From assembly GCA_964475955.1 (NCBI GenBank), contig CAYYZY010000052.1, forward strand, positions 1 through 42,786: a DNA stretch of 42,786 bases, in the 5' to 3' direction. The position numbers were made by a program, and so were the translations under genes. Under the pieces are notes generated by a model. The model saw only the letters and a program-made list of their open reading frames with translations. It was not told the origin of the DNA and did no database searches. This document shows, piece after piece, positions 16,701 through 24,608 of the stretch (the stretch's first letter is position 1; every line of letters begins with the position of its first letter). The stretch is from DATKZH01 sp964475955 (GTDB lineage: Bacteria > Planctomycetota > Planctomycetia > Pirellulales > Thermoguttaceae).

Positions 16701-17118
16701 ACCCGTCGTAGTAGCCGCTGCCCGACGCCATCACTCCGCCCGTCGTGCGCTGGTATCCATCGCGATCCACGGCTTCCAGCTCGTTGACCTTGAGCCAACA
16801 GCAGAGCGTGAAGCCGGTCTTGGGAACGTCGAGGACCGGGCCTTTCATCTTGCCGTGAAAGATGCGGGTCGCGCGCTGTCCTTCCAGACACCCCGCCGTC
16901 TCCGTAAGCGTGTCCCCCTCAGGAGCCGGCACAAAGGTCAGTTCCTTCGGCACCTCGCCGAAGTCGTACCAGGCGAGACAATCGCTGCGCGCACGCAGGC
17001 GCTGCTGCAACCCGGCCTGCGAGGTCCGCAGTGCGGTCAACTCGGACGCCTGCGCGCAAACCGCCAGGAATGCCAGTCCCGCGAAGATCGCCCCGATCAC
17101 ACGTCGAAAACAAGCCAT
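13747..17118 (-). CDS. Secreted LamG/beta-helix protein (1124-codon)
   Basis: A 1,123-residue exported protein. The start chosen is the ATG at 17118 (MACFRRVIGAIFAGLAFLAVCAQA, a clear signal peptide), with AAAGGA about 9 nt upstream. Residues about 35-215 form a LamG/concanavalin-like carbohydrate- or protein-binding sandwich (LAWYDFGEVP, FTLCCWLKVN, WHHVAVTWDCRTLTLWIDG). A helical, repeat-like linker (about 240-400) follows. From about 415 a right-handed beta-helix begins with WFHVSPNGDDGNPGTAELPLRTLQRARDA and LRGGVYPCL and runs almost to the C-terminus. Probable role: binding and processing of an extracellular polysaccharide; catalytic residues not assigned. A consensus sigma-54 promoter at 17336-17351 should control it. 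The broken SUMF1-like gene follows it. Confidence 0.88.
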   Translation of the reverse strand: MACFRRVIGAIFAGLAFLAVCAQASELTALRTSQAGLQQRLRARSDCLAWYDFGEVPKELTFVPAPEGDTLTETAGCLEGQRATRIFHGKMKGPVLDVPKTGFTLCCWLKVNELEAVDRDGYQRTTGGVMASGSGYYDGWRMLVSPHSSTLTFSLGQPEGSKSVSSSGFLTAKEWHHVAVTWDCRTLTLWIDGILRAEVEPALSYQPAAKLKYLRIGECSEGTGVLDFEIADLGVFSSSLPGETFEGLGSPDALLARRLTEFLQEIPPSPRDGSGAVRAEREARYRRRFEPLLNLTGYDDSRAFRQARSYARLLVARSLSRSGMEAEANKAFRQLAGDDSAMLVHRAQAMLALGDTLRDKRQYSAARREYAKMRDFLVAKHEAFRVEAMARLRDIETLVDGEPLRNERQRRIERIDRATPWFHVSPNGDDGNPGTAELPLRTLQRARDALRRRRKIEGLPADGVAIVLRGGVYPCLSGSFSLAAEDAGTDEAPIVYRAAEGERPVLRGGRAVAGFVPLADSPGARRIPEAARAHVVQADLRAAGISDFGKLRPRGRGHGKLADMDEPAHLELFFGGVPMSLARWPNDTPKMSERFAKVELGDQETERDSGRIITKDSDVFYYSDPRQDAWAHEPDPWLFGYWQRAYFSSYRKILRVDPEKNQIRLDWNQAPDAKRRAEMVQGSGYQGINLLCELDSPGEWYLDRDTGLLYFWPPSPVNEAEAVVSMLEAPIVAAQGVSNVVFHGLTLEAGRQHGVVVGGGQNVLLAGCVIRNIGCKGVNIEGGSGHCLIGCDMVHLGDAGAKLTGGDLPTLRSSEHVVENCHIHHFARWNRGAYQPGIEVEGVGVRMSHCLIHDAPHQAFLLSGNDHVTEYCEIHDVTHEAGDAGAWYMYGGSGAALAERGNVVRYNYWHHLPYNETFQEHHCVCRMGVYIDNVNGGVTVYGNLFSHSDVPNGAVFFGGSDDIVENNVFHRCYTGVDLQDRSWVYAKGYKGLDAFLARMKVNEPPWSTRYPRLTTIKPHTEDLTLIVRGNVVARNIGLECGKFIYGNATTMRYARIERNWENGDPGFRNAKGGDFSLKPDAPARAACLFEPLPLEKMGLYHDDLRASWPVDHPSGNYETVQWE

Positions 17119-17591
17119 CAGTCGTTTCCTTTCACTCGAAATCAACCGAGATATTAGATCGCCGAAGAACCCTGTGCGGCGAGCCAAGAACAGCCCTTCG
17201 CAAAGCACTGACCATAAATGTCAACCTGGTGTGATTCGTGTCGTTATCGCAAGTTGTCGCCCTTTGATTCAATTCGCATGGTCCTGTCACTTCGGCATGT
17301 TGAGCGTCCCGATACCTGCTTTTCAAGCGTCCGACGCAAATAGCGTGCCAAAGAGCGGTGGCCTGTTTGGGAAATGCGGGGATATACGGTTCACCCCCCA
17401 TCTGCATGGGGACAACGTGACCGTACCTCCAGCACCCCCGCCTCCGGGCAGCCTCGCCGTAGGAACACCCGCTCACCGGCGAGGGCATCGCCGAGCGAAT
17501 TCGCCGGGCGAAGGGGCGGAGACAATAGGGATGATTCGCGGGATGATGGCCGACGTGCCGTCGGCGCCTAAACGGGGCCGCTGCCTCTCCC
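17119..17591. other. Intergenic region carrying a sigma-54 promoter
   Basis: About 470 bp upstream of the beta-helix gene and downstream of the PQQ gene. Apart from the promoter at 17336-17351 I see no gene. Possible activator sites upstream of the promoter (17352-17590) were not identified by eye, beyond a GC-rich stretch at 17430-17520. Confidence 0.4.
17336..17351 (-). promoter_or_regulatory. Sigma-54 (RpoN) promoter of the LamG/beta-helix gene
   Basis: On the minus strand: T-TGGCACG-CTAT-TTGC, an exact match to the -24/-12 consensus TGGCACG-N4-TTGC with invariant GG and GC. Transcription should begin near 17324, giving a 5' leader of about 200 nt before the ATG at 17118. Expression would then require an enhancer-binding activator ATPase. 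Confidence 0.75.
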
Positions 17592-18893
17592 CTACTCGTC
17601 ACTCGCCAAGCTCGCGCAGACCAACTCCACGTCGTTCCGCGCGAATATGCAACGGTTGGCGAAGGCCGGGTGAGACCAGGTGACGCCATCGCGGCGGTTG
17701 AGTTGGCCGCGGGTGGGGCGGAGGAGGTGGGCGCGGCTGATTTCGTGGAAGCCTTCGGGCGAGAGGCGGCTGATGATCAGTTCGCCGCGGTCGTTGAACA
17801 TCCACGTGCGCTCGCCGTTCTGGACCATGTGGAGCGTGCCCCAGCGGGTCTGGCTGGTGGCCGTGCGGTCTTCCCAGATGCGATCGCCCGTGTCGGCCTG
17901 AAGGCAGCGGAGCTGGCCGTAGCTGTCGACGCCGTAGACGTAGTCGCCCTCGAGATACGGCGTGACGATCATCGCGTGCAGGCTGTCGGTCGCCCGCTCG
18001 CTGGTGCCACGGCGGCGCCACACCCGGCTGACGGCGAGCCGGTCGGGGGCAAGCCGCAGCATGAGCGAGCCGTCGTAGAAGCTGGAGACGAACAGACGCT
18101 CCCCGCAGCGCACGGGCGTGGCCACGCCGATGACCATGCGTCGCCGCTCGAACGGGTGCGCCCAGTGGACTTCGCCCGATGCGGGGTCGAGGCCGACCAC
18201 CCGGTCGCCCGTCCAGCAGACCAGCACGCGCCGGCCGGCCTGTTCGATCACGATGGGGGCGGAATAGGAGGCCGGGTCGGCCAGCGCGGTCCATCGCTCG
18301 CGGCCGGTCTTGCGGTCGAAGGCGATGAGGCACGCCTCGGGCCGCCCGCCCACCTGGACGACGACTACGTCCTTTTCCACCAGCGGCCCGGCGGCGACGC
18401 CCCACTGGGGGATGCGTGCCTCATACTCCCGGGCGAGGTCCTTTTTCCACAGGACCCGGCCGGTGGCCGTATCGAGGCAGAAGAAGTGCCCCACGGCCCC
18501 CAGCGCGTACGCCCGGTCGTCGTGAATCGTGACCGACGCCCGAGGGCCGGCCTCGTAGGTGATGGGGCTGTAGTCGCACGCGTACGCATGGGTCCAGAGC
18601 TTCCGGCCGCTTGCGGCGTCGAACGCGTGGATGCGTTCCTGCTCCTCCGGTTCGACGACGCGATCGGTGACCAGGACGCGCCCGTCGGCCACGGTCGGCC
18701 CGCTGTAGCCGCCGGCGATCTCCGCGCGCCACCGCAGTTTGATCCGCGGCCCGTCGAACCGCCGGACCACGCCCGACTCGCGCCACGCGCCGTCGCGATT
18801 CGGCCCCCGCCACTGCGGCCAGTCGTCGGCGGGGAGGAGGGTTGGGGCAAGCGCGGCGATAAGGACGGCGGAGGCGAGGTGGCTAACGTTCAT
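17592..18893 (-). CDS. Exported PQQ-like beta-propeller protein
   Basis: A 433-residue protein with a signal peptide (MNVSHLASAVLIAALAPTLLPA) followed by DDWPQWRGPNRDG, the typical opening of planctomycete BamB/PQQ-propeller proteins. Propeller blades are seen as repeated W-docking motifs: AFDAASGRKLWTH, CLDTATGRVLWKK, AFDRKTGRERWTA, GLDPASGEVHWAH and CLQADTGDRIWED. No quinoprotein active site is evident, so it is more likely a structural or binding propeller than a dehydrogenase. The start at 18893 overlaps the upstream gene's stop (18883) by 11 bp, suggesting coupled translation, although that neighbour is chimeric. The longer upstream frame has no signal peptide at its start and is rejected. 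Confidence 0.85.
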   Translation of the reverse strand: MNVSHLASAVLIAALAPTLLPADDWPQWRGPNRDGAWRESGVVRRFDGPRIKLRWRAEIAGGYSGPTVADGRVLVTDRVVEPEEQERIHAFDAASGRKLWTHAYACDYSPITYEAGPRASVTIHDDRAYALGAVGHFFCLDTATGRVLWKKDLAREYEARIPQWGVAAGPLVEKDVVVVQVGGRPEACLIAFDRKTGRERWTALADPASYSAPIVIEQAGRRVLVCWTGDRVVGLDPASGEVHWAHPFERRRMVIGVATPVRCGERLFVSSFYDGSLMLRLAPDRLAVSRVWRRRGTSERATDSLHAMIVTPYLEGDYVYGVDSYGQLRCLQADTGDRIWEDRTATSQTRWGTLHMVQNGERTWMFNDRGELIISRLSPEGFHEISRAHLLRPTRGQLNRRDGVTWSHPAFANRCIFARNDVELVCASLASDE

Positions 18894-19512
18894 GGTGTGT
18901 CTCGGGGGCGTCGATCTGTTCGAGGAATTCGCGGCACTGGCGATACTCGTCCAGCGCGAGGGTCTGAATCGTGGAAACTTCGCCCACGTGCCGGACGAAG
19001 GACGGCGAGTGCATCCAGTATTCCAAGCCCGCATCGCGGCACCACCGGCCGACCCAGTAGTCCTGCTGACCCCACGTGTTGCTGGGAGGTGGTTTGGCGA
19101 GGAAGTCCCTTGCGGCGTGGGGCGGGAAAACATAGGCCAGCGCTCCGTGCGCCCGCCTGGGCAGGTCTTCACATCGATGCCAGCCGGGCCGCTCGCGGTG
19201 GTTCACCGCAGCGGTGTAGAGTGATAGGACGGCAACGCGAGGGGACGGCCACAGCCCCACGGTCTCCAGCCATGCGCGCAGGTTGCGCGTCAGTTTGACG
19301 TCGTCTTGGAAGACCGCGTGATCCTGCAAGGCGAGCCTGAACGCGTCGAATGCCCGCACGCGGTCACGAAAGAGTGCGGGGGAAAGTCTGACTCCACGCC
19401 GTTTCGCTCGGTCGTCCAGCTCTCGAAGGAAGGTCCGAAACGCTTGCCTGAGCCCGGAACGAGTCGCCTTGAACCACCCTCCCTCGATGTAGAGCCGGAT
19501 CTCCTTCGTCAC
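18883..19512 (-). CDS. Chimera: DUF4276 N-terminus joined to a glycosyltransferase-like C-terminus
   Basis: A 209-residue open frame made of two unrelated pieces. Residues 1-64 (MTKEIRLYIEGGW, RQAFRTFLRELDDRAKRRGV, FDAFRLALQDH) match the start of DUF4276, a Toprim-like family found next to AAA ATPases. From about residue 65 the sequence becomes AVFQDDVKLTRNL, then VAVLSLYT, DYWVGRWCRDAGLEYWMHSPSFVRHVG, which resembles the C-terminal half of LPS-type (GT25-like) glycosyltransferases. The DUF4276 acidic core (LVDSEGP-type) is lost. The junction is near 19315-19330, at a short LQDH/FQDD-like stretch. The start overlaps the AAA ATPase stop by 4 bp, as expected for an intact ATPase-DUF4276 pair. 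It is probably a deletion product with no original activity, though still in frame. Confidence 0.65.
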   Translation of the reverse strand: MTKEIRLYIEGGWFKATRSGLRQAFRTFLRELDDRAKRRGVRLSPALFRDRVRAFDAFRLALQDHAVFQDDVKLTRNLRAWLETVGLWPSPRVAVLSLYTAAVNHRERPGWHRCEDLPRRAHGALAYVFPPHAARDFLAKPPPSNTWGQQDYWVGRWCRDAGLEYWMHSPSFVRHVGEVSTIQTLALDEYRQCREFLEQIDAPETHHER

Positions 19513-20711
19513 GAAGTCCCCCCGATCTCTCCTGATATCCAGAGCTCTCCTAGGCTAAACCTCTCCAGCCACTTCGTTAGGCGGTCCGCGTCGAGTCGCG
19601 TCAGGTGGCTACCGTCGTCGTCTCTTTCGCAGACAACCACGGACTGTGGAGTATGCGATAGTGCCGAGACCAGCACGTCCGAATGGGTCGTGACGATCAG
19701 TTGCGTCTTCTGAGACGCCTCGACCAACAGCTCGGCGAGCCTCGGCAGCGCGTCCGGATGGAGAGCAATCTCTGGGTCCTCGATACACACCAACGGCGGT
19801 GGCTCGGGATGGCACAGGATCGTCAATAGGCAGAGGCAGCGCAACGTCCCATCCGAAAGTCGCACGGAAGGAGTGGCAAAGCCCTCCTCCTGAAAGAAGG
19901 TCTCCACTGTGTTCGCCACGAACCTCTGGCTTATGTCCTCAACGTACCGGTAGAAGCGTCGCATTTCGTCGACGATTTGCCTTTTGACGGGCAACTGATT
20001 CAAGAGGTCATTAAGCACCATCCCCAAATTAGCGCCGTCCTCAACGAGAAAACGTGACGATTGATCGGCTCGCTGTGGCCCCAAGAGCGCGGACTTGGGG
20101 CCCAGTTGACAACTCCGGAAGAGTTGTAGCTCCTTGAGCACGTCATGCAGATAGGTAATTTCCGGGAATCGGTCGGGATCCCTCCTTTGCGACAGCACGG
20201 AGAGACTTCGGTTCAAGTCTCCTCGCTCCAAGCGGCGCTCCCGCCGACCTTCGCACGTTCCTGCGCGCGCATCGGTTCTCTCACGAACGTTGAGAACGGC
20301 GTCGCCACGCTGGTACTGGTAGAAGAAGCAGGTCTCCGTCGTGGACTCGCTCTCCACGACCTCGTCGAGAATCTCGAACACCTGGCCGACGCGCATGAGC
20401 TGGAAACGGTAGCGCAGCGGCGTGGGACCATCAGGGTACGAAACCGTCGCCTCAATCTCCAGGTCGATCGGTGCCGACCCCGCACCGCCCTTGTACGGCC
20501 ATTCGGGCATTCCGCCGCCCGAACGGATTGGCGCGCCAATGTCCGTCGGTGCGGCCTTCAACAGCGAAATCGCCTGAATGAGATTCGACTTCCCCGAGCC
20601 GTTCGGACCGATGAGCACGTTGAGCGGCTCGAGTTCGATCTCCGTCCCTTCGGGGCCGTACGACAGGAAGTTGGCCAGCCGGAGCGTGCGAAGGAGTCGC
20701 TTCCCCTCCAT
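19509..20711 (-). CDS. AAA family ATPase (RecF/OLD-like), partner of DUF4276
   Basis: A 400-residue ABC/SMC-type ATPase of the AAA_21 group. Walker A GPNGSGKS is at residues 35-42. A signature-like RLSDGTLRCL and Walker B LVCIEDPEIALHP follow, then LIVTTHSDVLVSAL with the switch His. The ATG at 20711 is used because ...KRLLRTLRLANFLSYGP is the normal N-terminus; the longer frame is spurious. ATPases of this class pair with Toprim or nuclease-like subunits, and ATPase-DUF4276 operons recur in bacteria. By analogy with OLD, Gabija and PARIS a defence role is possible, but this is inference. The downstream partner overlaps by 4 bp and is damaged. The ilvE gene begins on its upstream side (stop at 20729). 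Confidence 0.85.
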   Translation of the reverse strand: MEGKRLLRTLRLANFLSYGPEGTEIELEPLNVLIGPNGSGKSNLIQAISLLKAAPTDIGAPIRSGGGMPEWPYKGGAGSAPIDLEIEATVSYPDGPTPLRYRFQLMRVGQVFEILDEVVESESTTETCFFYQYQRGDAVLNVRERTDARAGTCEGRRERRLERGDLNRSLSVLSQRRDPDRFPEITYLHDVLKELQLFRSCQLGPKSALLGPQRADQSSRFLVEDGANLGMVLNDLLNQLPVKRQIVDEMRRFYRYVEDISQRFVANTVETFFQEEGFATPSVRLSDGTLRCLCLLTILCHPEPPPLVCIEDPEIALHPDALPRLAELLVEASQKTQLIVTTHSDVLVSALSHTPQSVVVCERDDDGSHLTRLDADRLTKWLERFSLGELWISGEIGGTS

Positions 20712-20728
20712 CGGAGGTCCCCTCGGGT

Positions 20729-21586
20729 TCAGCTCCGCGTCAGCTTGCGGAAGCTTTCGGCCAGTTGGCGGGTGATGGGGCCGGGGGTGCCGTCGCCGAT
20801 GGTGCGGGCGTCGACCTTGACGACCGACACGACCTCGGCCGCCGTGCCCGTGAGGAAACACTCGTCGGCGATGTAGACGTCGTGCTTCGTCAGCGGAACC
20901 TGGCGCACTTCGATGCCCGCCTCCCGGGCGAGCTCGATGACCAAGGCCCGGGTGACGCCCTCCAGGATTCCGGCTTCATTGGGCGGCGTGAGCAGCACGC
21001 CGTCGCGCACGAGGAAGATGTTGTCGCCCGTGCACTCGGCCACCTCGCCCTTGTGGTTGAGCATCAGCGCCTCGACGCAGCCGGCCTGCTTCCCCTCGAT
21101 CTTGGCCAGGATGTTGTTGAGGTAGTTGAGCGACTTGATTCGCGGGCTGAGGGCGGCGGGGTGGTTTCGCACGGTGCTGACGGTGATGATCTCCAGGCCC
21201 TTCCGGTACACCTCCTCGGGGTAGAGGGAGATGTAGTCGGCGATGACGATCACCTGGGGATCGCTGCACTTGTCGGGATCGAGCCCCAACGTGCCGCATC
21301 CGCGCGTGACGACGACGCGGATGTAGCCGTCCTCGATGCGGTTCTCGGCGAGCGTCTCTTCGATCGCCTTGGCCATCTCCTCCTTGCTGATGGGAATCTC
21401 CAGCCAGATGGCCTTGGCCGAACACCAGAGGCGGTCGAGGTGCTCCTGGAGCCGAAAGACCTTGCCCGCGTAGCTGCGGATGCCCTCGAAAACGCCGTCG
21501 CCGTACAGCAGGCCGTGGTCGTAGACGCTGACGGTTGCCTTTTGTTTGTCGACGAGCTTTCCGTTGAGGTAGACCTTCAAGGACAT
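20729..21586 (-). CDS. ilvE: Branched-chain amino acid aminotransferase
   Basis: A 285-residue fold-type IV PLP enzyme, cytoplasmic. It interconverts leucine, isoleucine and valine with their 2-oxo acids using glutamate. Visible: VYLNGKLV start, YDHGLLYGDGVFEGIR (substrate and phosphate loop), catalytic Lys151 in SPRIKSLNYLNN, EALMLNHKGEVAECTGDNIF and ECFLTGTAAEV. Length and motifs are those of the IlvE class. D-amino-acid transaminase relatives share the fold, but the GDGVFEGIR and EGVTRALVIELA motifs favour IlvE. The ATG at 21586 begins MSLKVYLNG. The gene ends 17 bp from the AAA ATPase start on the same strand, so they could be co-transcribed. Confidence 0.92.
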   Translation of the reverse strand: MSLKVYLNGKLVDKQKATVSVYDHGLLYGDGVFEGIRSYAGKVFRLQEHLDRLWCSAKAIWLEIPISKEEMAKAIEETLAENRIEDGYIRVVVTRGCGTLGLDPDKCSDPQVIVIADYISLYPEEVYRKGLEIITVSTVRNHPAALSPRIKSLNYLNNILAKIEGKQAGCVEALMLNHKGEVAECTGDNIFLVRDGVLLTPPNEAGILEGVTRALVIELAREAGIEVRQVPLTKHDVYIADECFLTGTAAEVVSVVKVDARTIGDGTPGPITRQLAESFRKLTRS

Positions 21587-21853
21587 GGCATTCCAGGCGT
21601 TTGAGATTAGGAGGTTCGGACCAAAGCGGGCAGGCACTCTTGCTTTCGGGGGAGAAGTCAGAATTTCTCAGACCGAGAACCGGGAGCCAATCCCCTTCTG
21701 TCAGACGTTGTCGGAGGCCCCAAGTAGGAGGGAGGCAGGCACCCTCGCGGTTCGCAGAAAACGCCCCGTCCCGGAAGAACCGGCAGGTGCTTGCCCCCTT
21801 CGGCGGGCGTGCTCGGTCCGACGGCCCGCGGATCGGCCCGGCCGGGACGCGGG

Positions 21854-22741
21854 TCACAGGTCTTCGATGCGGCCATCGACGAGGCGAACGACCCGGTCGG
21901 CCCGTTGGGCAATCGCCTGATCGTGGGTCACCATGACTATAGTGAGCTTCTCCCGGCGGTTCAAGGAGCCCAGCAGCCCGAGGATCTCGTTTCCCGTCTC
22001 GTGGTCGAGGTTTCCGGTCGGCTCGTCGGCCAGGAGCAGTTCGGGCCGGGCAACGAGGGCCCGGGCGATGGCCGCCCGCTGCATCTCCCCGCCCGACAGC
22101 TCCCGCGGCTTGTGCTTTCGCCGGTGCCCCAACCCGACCAGGTCGAGGAGCCTGGCCGCCTCGGCGCGGTGCTTGCGTCGGTGGCGGAGGAAGCGGAGCA
22201 CGCCGTGACCGATCATCAGGGGGGTGAGCACGTTTTCCAGGGTGTCCAGCTCCGGGAGGAGGTGGTACATCTGAAAAATCATGCCAAAATGCTTGTTCCG
22301 GAGCCGATCGCGTTGCCTATGGGGAATCCCGTCGATCCGGTGGCCGTCGAAGTAGATCTGGCCGTCGTCGGGGGCGTCGAGCGTGCCGAGCAGGTGCAGC
22401 AGCGTGCTCTTTCCCGAGCCGCTCTGGCCGACGATGGCCAGGAATTCCCCCTTGCGAACCCCAAGGCTGAGCCCTTTGAGCACGGGGATGGCTACCCGCC
22501 CTTTGTGATAATTCTTGCGGAGGTTGACCGCCGCCAACTGGTAATCGGGCGCGGGGCGGACGGCGTGGCGGGCGCCGGCCGCATCGAGCGAGGCGGCGAC
22601 GGCTTCCCTATCGTCGGAGGAGGTCAGCGCGATGTGCGGCCCTTCCGGGGCGCTGAGGTCGATGCCCACGGCGGCCTCGGCCGAGAGCATGCCCGAGCCG
22701 AGCGGCGCCGGTTCGAGCGTCTGTTGGCGATGGTCACTCAT
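21854..22741 (-). CDS. ABC transporter ATP-binding protein, LolD/MacB type
   Basis: A 295-residue ATPase. Walker A GQSGSGKS (105-112), Q-loop FQMYHLLPELD (156-166), signature LSGGE (215-219), Walker B LLLADEPTGNLD (235 on) and the H-loop in VTHD are all present. The insertion and loops match the LolD/FtsE/MacB group, which works with FtsX-domain permeases in lipoprotein release or export. A roughly 65-residue N-terminal extension without known motifs precedes the domain; a shorter start at 22690 is possible. The start overlaps the permease stop by 8 bp (22734-22741), so the two are translationally coupled and form one transporter. Confidence 0.9.
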   Translation of the reverse strand: MSDHRQQTLEPAPLGSGMLSAEAAVGIDLSAPEGPHIALTSSDDREAVAASLDAAGARHAVRPAPDYQLAAVNLRKNYHKGRVAIPVLKGLSLGVRKGEFLAIVGQSGSGKSTLLHLLGTLDAPDDGQIYFDGHRIDGIPHRQRDRLRNKHFGMIFQMYHLLPELDTLENVLTPLMIGHGVLRFLRHRRKHRAEAARLLDLVGLGHRRKHKPRELSGGEMQRAAIARALVARPELLLADEPTGNLDHETGNEILGLLGSLNRREKLTIVMVTHDQAIAQRADRVVRLVDGRIEDL

Positions 22742-24302
22742 AGCGCAATGCCTCCACGGGGTGTAGTCGTGCGGCTCGGAAGGCCGGCAGGACGCTGGCC
22801 AACAGCGCGATCGCCACCGCGCCGGCCATGATCCAGCCGACGGTCCACGCGTCGACCAGGGCGGGGATCTTGTAGAAGTAGTAGATTTCGGGGTCGAACA
22901 CGGGCCGGCCGGTGAGCCAGCCGAGGAATTCGGCGACGTCGTTGATGTAGTGGACGAACAGCAGCCCCAGCACCATGCCCACGCCGGAGCCGACCAGGCC
23001 GAGCGAGAGCCCGTAGCTGACGAAAATGCCTTGAATGCCCCAGCCGGAGGCGCCCAGGGACTTGAGGATGCCGATGTCGCGGGTCTTCTCGACGACGATC
23101 ATCAGGAAGATGGCCAGGATGCCGAACCCGGCCACGGCGATGATCAAGAAGAGCAGGATGTTGAGGATGGCCGTCTCCATGCGCACGGCGGCCAGCAGGG
23201 GGCCTTGCTTATCCTGCCACGTGCTGACGGTGTAGAACTGGGGGGGGAAGGCGGACTGAAGCTTGTCGCGGAACGCGGCGCCGTCGACGCCCGGCTTGAG
23301 CCGGATCTGGATCGAATTGACGAAGTACCGCTTCCGGCCGCCGACGTAGTCGTACATGCCGCGGAACTCCTGGAGGGTGCGCAGCGGCACGAAGACGAAG
23401 CTCGAGTCGTACTCGCTCATCTTGCTTTCCCAGAAGTCGACGATCGTGAAGTTCGCGCTGACGGCCTTCGGCGGCGTGCCGGCCGTGGGGAAGGTCAGCT
23501 TCACGTCTTCGCCCGGCAGCACCAGGAACCGGTCTTGGTAGGTGTCCTCGTCCACGCGCTTGCGCTTCGAGGCCAGCGCGATGCCCATCACCAGCCCGGG
23601 GAACTGCTCGGTGGCGACGTCGATCTCTCCCGCGTCCCTGCGGCCCGACGCGGCGAACGGGTCGGCGGCCGTGGGCGCATCGTCCTCGGGCGGTTCCGAC
23701 CCCGGCGGCGCGGCCTCGGCGTTGAATTGCTGGTCGGCCTCGGCCATCTGCTTGCGAAACGCACGGAACTCGGCCAACTGCCGGCGGTACGGCCACCCGG
23801 CGGCCGCCATCTCGGGGCGCTCGGGCGCGTTTGGGCCGGCCTGGTGGTCGCGCGTGTCGTAGCCGCCCTCGCGCAGCTCGAAGCTCAGTTGCTTGCGGTT
23901 TTCCGGGTGTTGGAGATACTCACACGAGCTGGTCACGTGGCCCATGGTGGCCGGGTCGGTCCCGATCACCTGGACCTGCCAGTTGAGGTGCTGGTCGCCG
24001 ACGGGCATGGTGACCATGGCGGGCACGACCACGGTGGGGGTCATCGCCTCGACCGAATCGCCGGCCACCTCGCGGATCTTGGCCATGTGCGATTCGGCGT
24101 CGGGGAAGCCGTCGAGGCTGCGGTACTCGAGCACGACGTCGGAGAGGATGTTGTGGATGCGGTCGCGCATCTCGGTCGTGAAGCCCGACATCACGCTGTT
24201 GACCACGATCATCGTCGCCACGCCCAACGTGACGCTGATGATCGACGCCAAGGCGATGTAGCGCGTGCGAAGGTACCGCCAACAGAGCAGAAGCTGGTAC
24301 AT
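22734..24302 (-). CDS. ABC transporter permease, LolC/LolE (FtsX) type
   Basis: A 522-residue inner-membrane permease. One transmembrane segment near the N-terminus (about 15-38, YIALASIISVTLGVATMIVVNSVM) is followed by a large periplasmic domain (about 45-375). Three C-terminal segments follow (about 380-405 ILNILLFLIIAVAGFGILAIFLMIV, 425-450, 480-505), with the FtsX-type TRDIGILKSLGASGWGIQGIF loop. This is the LolE/MacB topology. It has a long charged insertion (about 165-230, rich in Ala/Pro/Glu) in the periplasmic part. With the ATPase at 21854-22741 it should move lipoproteins or other envelope substrates. The ATG at 24302 gives the canonical short cytoplasmic N-terminus MYQLLLCWRYLRTRY. 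Confidence 0.9.
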   Translation of the reverse strand: MYQLLLCWRYLRTRYIALASIISVTLGVATMIVVNSVMSGFTTEMRDRIHNILSDVVLEYRSLDGFPDAESHMAKIREVAGDSVEAMTPTVVVPAMVTMPVGDQHLNWQVQVIGTDPATMGHVTSSCEYLQHPENRKQLSFELREGGYDTRDHQAGPNAPERPEMAAAGWPYRRQLAEFRAFRKQMAEADQQFNAEAAPPGSEPPEDDAPTAADPFAASGRRDAGEIDVATEQFPGLVMGIALASKRKRVDEDTYQDRFLVLPGEDVKLTFPTAGTPPKAVSANFTIVDFWESKMSEYDSSFVFVPLRTLQEFRGMYDYVGGRKRYFVNSIQIRLKPGVDGAAFRDKLQSAFPPQFYTVSTWQDKQGPLLAAVRMETAILNILLFLIIAVAGFGILAIFLMIVVEKTRDIGILKSLGASGWGIQGIFVSYGLSLGLVGSGVGMVLGLLFVHYINDVAEFLGWLTGRPVFDPEIYYFYKIPALVDAWTVGWIMAGAVAIALLASVLPAFRAARLHPVEALRYE

Positions 24303-24342
24303 GGGACGGTGGGGGGTAAGGTATCAGTTTGGGGAAGTCGGC

Positions 24343-24380
24343 CGTAGGGTGCGTGCTTGCACGCACGTACGGAGAACGCC
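24343..24380. repeat. Family 2 repeat, half copy E
   Basis: CGTAGGGTGCGTGCTTGC at 24343-24360 followed by ACGCACG matches the left inner arm of the element at 4551-4679 (CGTAGGGTGGGTGCTTGC...CACG). The right arm and outer arms are not present, so this is a truncated copy. It sits in the 306-bp gap between the permease start (24302) and lysS (24609), where nothing else is recognised. Confidence 0.6.
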
Positions 24381-24608
24381 CGCCGTAAGAGGTTTCCACC
24401 TCCGCGGGTCGCAGGCCGCGGGCTTTTCGCTGGCGACGTTCATCCGTGACATCGCGCCGGGATGGTGGTTGAGTGGAAAAGGCCGGAAATGCACTCCATT
24501 GCTCGGTGCGGCGGCGCCGCCGCGCGTATCACTTCGCTTGCAGGACTCGCAGCCCTTCAAACGCGAAGGAAACCTCCTTGGTCGTGGTGTTTACCGCCAT
24601 CACGCCGA

